This document shows, piece by piece, positions 42,148-47,776 of a DNA stretch of 47,776 nt; position 1 is the first letter of the stretch; every line of letters begins with the position of its first letter. The translations under genes were made by a program, and so were the position numbers. Origin of the DNA: Pseudomonadales bacterium (GTDB taxonomy: Bacteria; Pseudomonadota; Gammaproteobacteria; Pseudomonadales; Azotimanducaceae); assembly GCA_022827245.1 (NCBI GenBank), contig JAJDTI010000183.1, forward strand, positions 1 to 47,776, read 5' to 3'. The notes beneath the pieces are model-generated. The model was not told the DNA's origin and ran no database searches. It saw only the letters and a list, made by a program, of their open reading frames with translations.

Positions 42148-43611
42148 ATGAAGTCGACCCCGGTGCGGGCTTTCACACGCATCGTCTATGGCGCGGGCGG
42201 CGTCGCCGGGAGCGCGGTCTCGGCCGGCCTCGGCATGTTCGTGATGCTTTACTACAACCGCGTCCTGGGCGTCTCGGCGGGACTTGTCGGCACGGCACTT
42301 GCGATCGCGCTGCTCTTCGACGGCGTCTCGGATCCGCTCGTCGGCTACGCCTCGGACAAGTTTCGCTCCCGGTGGGGCAGACGGCATCCGTTCATGTACT
42401 TTGCCGTCCTGCCCGTCGCGTTCCTCGTGTACCTGCTATGGAACCCGCCGCATGAATCGCTCGACGCCGACGGGCTGTTCGTCTACCTGATCTGCGTCGT
42501 TGTCCCTCTGCGCCTGCTTCTCACGTTCTTCGAGGTGCCGAGCAACGCGCTGATCCCCGAGATCACCGACGACTACGACGAGCGTACTCGCCTGGCGATC
42601 TATCGGATGTCGGCGAGCTGGGCGACGCTGACGCTGCTTGCGATCCTGCTCTACGGTTACTGGCTGCGCGACACCCCGGACCAGCCCGACGGGCTTCTGA
42701 ACATCTCGGGCTACGAACAGATGGGCCTCGTGATCGCCATCACCGTGGTAGTGGCGATGCTCGTGTGTGCGATCGGACTGCATCCGCGGATCCCTACCTT
42801 CAAGAAGCCTCCGGAGCGTCATGCATGGTCGGTGCGCGGGACCGTCCGCGGACTGATGAACGCATACCTGGAGCCGTCACTTGCCCCGCTGCTCCTCGGA
42901 AGCATCCTGATCGCGGTGGCGTTCGGCATCACCGGAGCGCTGCAGGTCTACACCTTTTCCTATTTCTGGGAGCTCGACACGGCCGGGATCTCGGGACTCA
43001 TGATGGGCTGGGGTGTGGGTGTCGTGCTCGGCTTTGCCGCGACGCCCCTCCTCAGCCGGGAGCGGGAGAAACGCAACGTGGCGATGTGGATGCTCGGAGC
43101 CCTGGCCCTCGTGGAGATCTGCTTTCCGGGCCTGCGCATCGTGGGTCTGCTCCCGTCGACGGGAAGCGCGCTCTACTATCCCCTGATCCTCGCCTTCGTC
43201 GTCTTCGAGATGGCCTTCTTCCTGGTCCTCATCGCGATGCTCGCGTCGATGATGGCGGATGTCGTCGAGAAACGGGAGCTGGCAAGCGGCGAGCGGGAAG
43301 AAGGCACGATTTACTCTGCCCAGTTGCTGATCAACAAGGCGAGTGGGGCAATCGGCGTCTGGGGCGCCGGCCTCATCCTCGAGCTAGTCGACTTTCCGAC
43401 CGCCGCGAGCGCGATCGAAGTGACGGCCGAAACCGGACGCGGGCTCATGCTCGCGGTGATGGTGTTTTGCCTGGTCTTCTACCCGGCCGCGCTCCTCTGT
43501 CTGTCGCGGTTCAGGATCGACCGCGCCGAGCATCGATCCGATCTCGACAGGCTTCGGGTGCGCCCGTCGGGGACGGGAACCCCGGGGGTTTCCGCGCCGC
43601 CCTCGAGATAG
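42148..43611 (+). CDS. GPH-family (glycoside-pentoside-hexuronide) MFS transporter
   Basis: The 487-residue protein has about 12 membrane helices and GPH features: YYNRVLGVSAGLVGTALAIALLFDGVSDPLVGYASD, RWGRRHPFMY after helix 2, and the mid-protein PSNALIPEITDDYDERTRLA, typical of MelB-like cation symporters. The substrate is probably a sugar or small polar solute, but many members in this type of genome transport other compounds. The gene is followed by two hairpins. Confidence 0.9.
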   Translation: MKSTPVRAFTRIVYGAGGVAGSAVSAGLGMFVMLYYNRVLGVSAGLVGTALAIALLFDGVSDPLVGYASDKFRSRWGRRHPFMYFAVLPVAFLVYLLWNPPHESLDADGLFVYLICVVVPLRLLLTFFEVPSNALIPEITDDYDERTRLAIYRMSASWATLTLLAILLYGYWLRDTPDQPDGLLNISGYEQMGLVIAITVVVAMLVCAIGLHPRIPTFKKPPERHAWSVRGTVRGLMNAYLEPSLAPLLLGSILIAVAFGITGALQVYTFSYFWELDTAGISGLMMGWGVGVVLGFAATPLLSREREKRNVAMWMLGALALVEICFPGLRIVGLLPSTGSALYYPLILAFVVFEMAFFLVLIAMLASMMADVVEKRELASGEREEGTIYSAQLLINKASGAIGVWGAGLILELVDFPTAASAIEVTAETGRGLMLAVMVFCLVFYPAALLCLSRFRIDRAEHRSDLDRLRVRPSGTGTPGVSAPPSR

Positions 43612-43629
43612 CGCGACCTGACGGTCGCG
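43612..43629. terminator. Hairpin after the GPH transporter gene
   Basis: CGCGACC (43612-43618) and GGTCGCG (43623-43629) form a perfect 7-bp stem with the loop TGAC, starting immediately after the stop codon. No T tract follows, so function is uncertain. Confidence 0.4.
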
Positions 43630-43649
43630 GCCCGTCCGCAGGACGAGTG

Positions 43650-43673
43650 GGAGTTTCGCTGGCGCGAAACTCC
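43650..43673. repeat. REP-like palindrome
   Basis: GGAGTTTCGC and GCGAAACTCC flank the loop TGGC, and the ends extend to GTGGGAG...CTCCTAC. The GTGGGAG/GTAGGAG head followed by an imperfect-loop palindrome is the general form of gammaproteobacterial REP elements, which are mobilised by RAYT transposases. Only one copy is present in this window, so classification is tentative. Confidence 0.55.
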
Positions 43674-43708
43674 TACGGCGCACGCTCCTAGGACGGCAAG
43701 TTCCGGAT

Positions 43709-44071
43709 TCAAGGGGGGCTACGACCCGCGAGTCCGGGCTCCGAGGACGCGTCCCGGCCGGCCTCGTCCTTCAGCAGGTAGCGCGCGACCGCTTCCACCA
43801 GTTCGTTCACGAGGTGGTCGCCGTCGAGTTCTCGCGGCGAGTGCATGGCGAACCCGTGCACGGTGGTGCTGACCCAGCGGGCCAGGAACTCCGCGACGAA
43901 CGGGATCGGGGCCTTCGGGCGCAGGAGGTCGCGGTTGCTCTCGAGGTAGGCGCTCGACAGCGTCAGGAAGTCTTCCTGGATGGCGCCCTGCGCGTCGGCG
44001 ACCGCGGCGCGGGGCACCTCGGTCTCCAGGGCGGCATAGAGCCTCGGGTTCTCACGGACAAACCAGAGCGA
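43709..44071 (-). pseudogene. TetR-family regulator remnant, N-terminus missing
   Basis: The open frame (about 120 residues) matches the C-terminal ligand-binding half of TetR regulators: WFVRENPRLYAALETEV, AYLESNRDLLRP, FVAEFLARWVSTTVHGFAMHSP and LVNELVEAVARYLL. The helix-turn-helix half, normally ~80 residues, is absent; an in-frame TGA at 44072-44074 and the P450 promoter and start lie where it should be. A GTG inside the frame (at 44017) could start a ~100-aa protein without DNA-binding function. This looks like a truncated regulator of the adjacent P450. Confidence 0.65.
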
Positions 44072-44084
44072 TCACTCGGATAAT
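44055..44084 (+). promoter_or_regulatory. Likely promoter of the P450 gene
   Basis: CGGACA (44055-44060) and GATAAT (44079-44084) are spaced by 18 bp, 25 bp before the ATG at 44110, which has an AGGAG site. The -35 box lies inside the TetR remnant. Confidence 0.4.
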
Positions 44085-44109
44085 AACGCTTTCCGTTCCA
44101 GGAGCCGGC

Positions 44110-45468
44110 ATGGCCACCGTGTCGAAAGAGATACCACGCCTCCCCGTTGCTTCCGATCGACTGTCCCGGAGCCCCACACGCCACCTGTCCCATCTGCCGG
44201 GACCGCAGGGCCACTGGTTCCTGGGCAACAGCAGGGACTTCCTGCCGAATCCCGGTCGCTACATCCGGGAGACGCGACAGCGCTACGGGAACTGCTTCAC
44301 CGTCGGCGTGCTCCGCAACCGCCGCCAGGTCGTCCTGGCCGGACCTGCGGCCAACCGCCTCGTCCTGCTCGACCCGGAGGGCAACTTCTCCTCGCGCTGG
44401 GGCTGGGAGGTGGTGCACGCCTACTTCCCGGGGATGGTCCTGTTGCGGGACTTCGCGGATCACCGGCAGCACCGCCGCATGATGACGCCGCTCTTCAAGC
44501 CGGCGGCGCTCCGTCGATACCTCGCCCGGATGGACCCGATCGTCCGGGACGCCATGGCTGCGTGGCCCGAGGCGGTCGACGCGTACGCGGTCCTGAAGCG
44601 GCTGACTCTCGACATCGCCCTGCGCGTGGTCGCGGGCTTCGAACCGGGCCCGGCCAACGAGGCGGTGTACCGGGACCTGGCTACCGTGCTCGACAACGTG
44701 CTGGCGCGCCCCGGCGTGCGGCGTTGGCGTGGGCTGCGCGCGCGGGACCGCCTGCGCCGCGCGCTCCGCGTGGAGCTCGCGTACCGTCGAAGCAGCGCGG
44801 GCGAGGATCTCTTCACCCACCTGGCCGTGCAGACCGACGAGTCGGGACGGCGCCTGTCGGACGGGGATGTCCTCGACCACATGCTGGGCATCCTCTTCGC
44901 GGCGCACGACACGACGGCCTCCGCCCTGACGACGATGTGCGTCAGGCTCGCGGAGGATCCTGCCTGGCAGGCGCGCCTGCGCGATGAGTGCCGGGGACTA
45001 CGGGAAGACTGCGGCGAGACGCTGGAGTACGCATTCCTGGACCGGTTGCCGCTCACGGACGCGTTCTTCCGCGAGACGCTGCGGCAGTACAGCCCGCTGC
45101 AGATGGTCCCGCGCCGTTCGGTGCGCGAGTTCCGCTTCGAGGGTCAACGCATCCCGGCGAACGCGCCGATCCTGCTGTTTCCCCAGGTGACGCACTTCGA
45201 CCCCGAGTTCTTCCCGGACCCCGAACGGTTCGACCCCCTGCGGTTCGCCGAGGCGCCGCCTCCGGAGCCGTTCGCCTTCATCCCGTTCGGAAGGGGGAGC
45301 CACATGTGTCTCGGCATGCACTTCGCGGCGATGGAAGTGAAGGCGGTGCTGTACCGGCTGTTGCTCAACCGGGAGCTGCGTCTGGCAGAGCCGGGCGGGT
45401 GGACGCTGGACTACGTACCGCTCGTGCGGCCGGCCCGGCGGATCCGCCTGCACTTGCGCCGCGTGTGA
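44110..45468 (+). CDS. Cytochrome P450
   Basis: The 452-residue protein is a complete P450: LPGPQGHWFLGN near the start, the oxygen-activation helix AAHDTTAS (residues 264-271), ExxR in FRETLR (E322, R325), PERFDPLRF, and the heme loop FGRGSHMCLG with C400 as axial ligand. It lacks a membrane anchor, so it is probably soluble, and resembles the CYP26/CYP51/CYP120-type branch more than the short CYP101 type. A ferredoxin and reductase must be supplied in trans. It is next to a TetR remnant and convergent with the WD40 gene. Confidence 0.93.
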   Translation: MATVSKEIPRLPVASDRLSRSPTRHLSHLPGPQGHWFLGNSRDFLPNPGRYIRETRQRYGNCFTVGVLRNRRQVVLAGPAANRLVLLDPEGNFSSRWGWEVVHAYFPGMVLLRDFADHRQHRRMMTPLFKPAALRRYLARMDPIVRDAMAAWPEAVDAYAVLKRLTLDIALRVVAGFEPGPANEAVYRDLATVLDNVLARPGVRRWRGLRARDRLRRALRVELAYRRSSAGEDLFTHLAVQTDESGRRLSDGDVLDHMLGILFAAHDTTASALTTMCVRLAEDPAWQARLRDECRGLREDCGETLEYAFLDRLPLTDAFFRETLRQYSPLQMVPRRSVREFRFEGQRIPANAPILLFPQVTHFDPEFFPDPERFDPLRFAEAPPPEPFAFIPFGRGSHMCLGMHFAAMEVKAVLYRLLLNRELRLAEPGGWTLDYVPLVRPARRIRLHLRRV

Positions 45469-45505
45469 CAGGGGGTCCCTGGCCGAGGGACCTCGTCACG
45501 CCTGC

Positions 45506-46546
45506 TCATCGTATCCGCCAAACCGTCACGTCACCCCCGGCGTCGAGCGCGGCCAGGGCGCGCCCGTCTGGCCGCCAGTACAGATCGGCCACCACGCCCG
45601 CCAGAACTGCAACGCCGATCGGATCGCCCTCTCCGTTGCTGCGAAGCGACCACACGACCACGGCGCCGTCGCGGCCTCCCGAGGCCAGGCGCAACGTGCG
45701 GCGAGCGAAGGCAAGCGCCGTGACGGGTTGCACATGAAGATCCAGGACGCCGGGCCGCGTGCCTTCGGGGCCGCCTCGCTCGAAGCTCCAGACCGTCACG
45801 CTGTCGCCTCCGCCGGTGGCCAGGAGGGTGCCCGCGTCATCGAAGGCGAGGGCCGACGGTTTGCCGGAGTATCCGGACATCATGGAGTCCTGCTCCGTGG
45901 AGCGACGCCAGAAGTGCACCGAGTTGTCCTGGCTGCCGCAGGCCACGATGTCCCCGTCCGGGCTGAGCACCATCGACACCAAGGAGCCCCTCCACTCCAG
46001 CTTCTGGCGAAGCTTCCCGGTGAAAGCGTCGAAGAAGGTCACCCGGCCGTAACAGGCCGTCGCCAACTCCCCTGTGCCGGCCCACGCGATCGCGCTGACG
46101 GTACTGGGTTGATCGTGAGATCCCCAGATTCTCACTCCATCCGCACCATACACGTGAACCTGCCGGGAGCAGGAAGCTGCCAACCACTTTCCGTCCGGCG
46201 ACCACGCCACGTTCTCCACCCAGTCGTTTCCTACGTCGATCGCCAGCCTGACCCGATCTTCAGCGGCATTCCAGACTAAGACTCGCCCGTCCTGGCCGGC
46301 CGTAGCGAACGCGGGCCGGTTTGGGTGCATCGCCACCGCGAGCACCCCGCCCTCATGGACTCCGCGCTGCGCCCAAATGGTCGCGCCGGACTTGCCGTCG
46401 AACGCGTAGACCCCACCCGCGGCATCACCGACCACCAGCGCCTCACCGCGCAGGGTCCAGCCCCCGGCGATGGCATAGTCGCCGACCACCGCAGACCAGC
46501 CCCGGCGAAGAACGCCCTTCGGGCTGCGGAAATTCAGATCAGACAT
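45506..46546 (-). CDS. WD40 repeat protein
   Basis: The 346-residue protein consists of about seven WD40-type blades, with typical ends such as ATAGQDGRVLVWN, LAASCSRQVHVYG, VACGSQDNSVHFWR, LATGGGDSVTVWS and LASGGRDGAVVVWS. There is no signal peptide, so it should be a cytoplasmic beta-propeller scaffold. Its start overlaps the end of the CobW-type gene by 13 bp, so the two are translated together. Such pairs of a WD40 protein and a G3E GTPase suggest a role in metal (probably zinc) handling. Confidence 0.88.
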   Translation of the reverse strand: MSDLNFRSPKGVLRRGWSAVVGDYAIAGGWTLRGEALVVGDAAGGVYAFDGKSGATIWAQRGVHEGGVLAVAMHPNRPAFATAGQDGRVLVWNAAEDRVRLAIDVGNDWVENVAWSPDGKWLAASCSRQVHVYGADGVRIWGSHDQPSTVSAIAWAGTGELATACYGRVTFFDAFTGKLRQKLEWRGSLVSMVLSPDGDIVACGSQDNSVHFWRRSTEQDSMMSGYSGKPSALAFDDAGTLLATGGGDSVTVWSFERGGPEGTRPGVLDLHVQPVTALAFARRTLRLASGGRDGAVVVWSLRSNGEGDPIGVAVLAGVVADLYWRPDGRALAALDAGGDVTVWRIR

Positions 46547-47776
46547 GCTTCGAACCCCTGCCGCATGCTCTGCTCATCGAGGTTGCGACCGATGAAGACG
46601 AGCTGATTGCGGCGGGGCGCGTCGCCCCATGGCTGATCCGGCTGTCCGTCGAAGAGCATGTGAACGCCCTGAAAGACGAAGCGGCGCGACTCACGCGCGA
46701 GGCTGATGAAGCCCTTCATTCGGAAGATGTCCACCCCGCGATTAATGAGCAGATCGCTGAGCCAAGCGTTGAGCCTTTCGGGATCGACGTCACCGTCCTT
46801 CTCGATCGCGATCGAGGTCACCTCGTCGTCGTGCTCATGCTGTGCGACCCAGGTTCGCTCGACCTCGACGGGGACCACTTCCTTGATGCGCAGGGCACTG
46901 CCCTCTGTGGGCGGCGCCAGCTCGGAGCGCGGACTGTCTTCCAGCCTGGCTGTCGCACCATCCAGGCTCTTCAGTTGGAGATCGAACTCTTCCGCCGTGT
47001 GCTGGGCGTAGAGGCCAACCCGCACCTGCGTATCGACCTCCAGGAAGAACGACTTGCACCCTGGTGAATCGAGCCGGAGGTTCACATGCTTTCCGACAGG
47101 GATCTCTTCCCCCGGGCGAAGGAACTCCGCAGGTTCGGCGTACCGCCGCACACACCACTCCGCACTCTCACGAAGTGCGGAGTCATCCGTGCCCTGGCCG
47201 GGTACGACGACGAGAGACATGGCCGGATCAGGTCCATCGGCCAGGCTGAGTTCGTAGCGGCCGATATCGAGCGAATAGACTCCAGTCCATTCGAACGGGT
47301 ATTCCGGCTCGAGAAAAGTGGGACGGCGGTCGAGCACCTGGTCCAGGTCGAAGGCACTGAGGTTGAGGACCGTATCGACGGTGACGTCCGCCCACTCGCT
47401 GCGGATGACTCGCGCCATTCGGTTCATGTCCCGGAGCCGAGCCTCGAGGCTGTCGAGAGCGTCGCCGTCGACGAGGTCCGTCTTGTTGAGAACAAGGACG
47501 TCCGCGAACGCGATCTGTTCCGTGCTCTCGTCGCTTCGACCGAGATGCTGCTCGATGTGGGCTGCGTCGACGAGCGTGACGATCCCGTCCAGCGAGAACT
47601 CCGCGCGAATCTCGTCGTCCATGAAGAAGGTTTGAGCGACCGGACCGGGGTCGGCGAGCCCCGTGGTCTCCACCAGCACGTAGTCGAACTTGTCCCGGCG
47701 CTTCATGAGGTTGCCGAGCACGCGAATCAGGTCTCCGCGCACCGTGCAGCAGATGCAGCCGTTCGACATCTCGAAG
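46534..47776 (-). CDS. CobW/G3E-family GTPase, N-terminus beyond the window
   Basis: At least 411 residues are present; the P-loop and first ~60 residues lie past the right edge. Visible are the metal site GCICCTVRGDL, ETTGLADPGPV, the G-domain NKTD, and the CobW C-terminal domain with GFISLARESRRFVFQGVHM and FIGRNLDE. These GTPases deliver zinc or other metals to client proteins. An extra segment of roughly 150 residues (beta-rich, PGEEIPVGKHVNLRLDSPG and similar) lies between the G domain and the C-terminal domain, unusual in ordinary CobW proteins. A histidine-rich linker is absent. Confidence 0.9.
   Translation of the reverse strand, partial: FEMSNGCICCTVRGDLIRVLGNLMKRRDKFDYVLVETTGLADPGPVAQTFFMDDEIRAEFSLDGIVTLVDAAHIEQHLGRSDESTEQIAFADVLVLNKTDLVDGDALDSLEARLRDMNRMARVIRSEWADVTVDTVLNLSAFDLDQVLDRRPTFLEPEYPFEWTGVYSLDIGRYELSLADGPDPAMSLVVVPGQGTDDSALRESAEWCVRRYAEPAEFLRPGEEIPVGKHVNLRLDSPGCKSFFLEVDTQVRVGLYAQHTAEEFDLQLKSLDGATARLEDSPRSELAPPTEGSALRIKEVVPVEVERTWVAQHEHDDEVTSIAIEKDGDVDPERLNAWLSDLLINRGVDIFRMKGFISLARESRRFVFQGVHMLFDGQPDQPWGDAPRRNQLVFIGRNLDEQSMRQGFEACLI

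Overview
The window is a dense, very GC-rich stretch of bacterial chromosome. It has short intergenic gaps, many start/stop overlaps, and no rRNA, tRNA, CRISPR array or insertion sequence that I could recognise. The gene set (PlsB-type glycerol-3-phosphate acyltransferase, RsmJ, a ~340-residue Pseudomonas-type DapD, TsaB and type II secretion genes) points to a gammaproteobacterium. The TonB-dependent receptor, CoA-transferases, phytanoyl-CoA-type oxygenase and P450 suggest an aerobic scavenger of organic molecules, probably uncultured; no exact taxon can be named from the sequence.

1-12.1 kb, mostly housekeeping. A decayed adenylate kinase gene (internal deletion plus an 8-bp tandem duplication that breaks the frame) is followed by moeA and tsaB, which are divergent and meet head to head with no intergenic space, then rsmJ. 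On the minus strand lies a tight six-gene run dapD-dapE-gspN-gspC-gspD-plsB, joining lysine/peptidoglycan precursor synthesis, type II secretion and phospholipid synthesis. A DUF1185 (amino acid synthesis family) gene follows.

12.2-16.0 kb. A plus-strand operon carries an exported methyltransferase-fold protein, a YfcG-like glutathione transferase and a DUF3108 protein. Converging on it are a HIT protein, a rubredoxin and a beta-helix-like repeat protein.

16.0-20.8 kb, the most unusual part. A good sigma70-like promoter drives a ferritin-like diiron protein with a full ligand set, followed by a paralogue in which all four iron-binding carboxylates are replaced but both histidines are kept. 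Two small mutually homologous SCP2-like proteins and an FmdB-type zinc ribbon come next, then a Rieske oxygenase alpha subunit with a bridging glutamate. The layout resembles a heteromeric diiron oxygenase (catalytic plus metal-free subunit plus small accessory proteins), but I cannot match it to a characterised system.

20.8-31.5 kb, uptake and metabolism. It holds a POT-family transporter, a small membrane protein, a sodium:solute symporter, a CBM9-like/DUF5916 outer-membrane protein, two consecutive 410-residue class III CoA-transferases and a TonB-dependent receptor.

31.5-47.8 kb, mixed accessory and metabolic genes. A DUF71 ATP pyrophosphatase is coupled to an AGCS symporter. A thioredoxin-like ferredoxin gene overlaps an acyltransferase operon (isocitrate/isopropylmalate dehydrogenase family - alpha/beta hydrolase - acyltransferase). 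Then come a coiled-coil protein built on 21-bp DNA repeats, a D-aminoacylase-type amidohydrolase with a membrane-anchored hydrolase, a phytanoyl-CoA-type dioxygenase with a VOC protein and a GPH transporter, a REP-like palindrome, a headless TetR remnant beside a cytochrome P450, and a WD40 protein overlapping a CobW-type GTPase that runs off the right edge.
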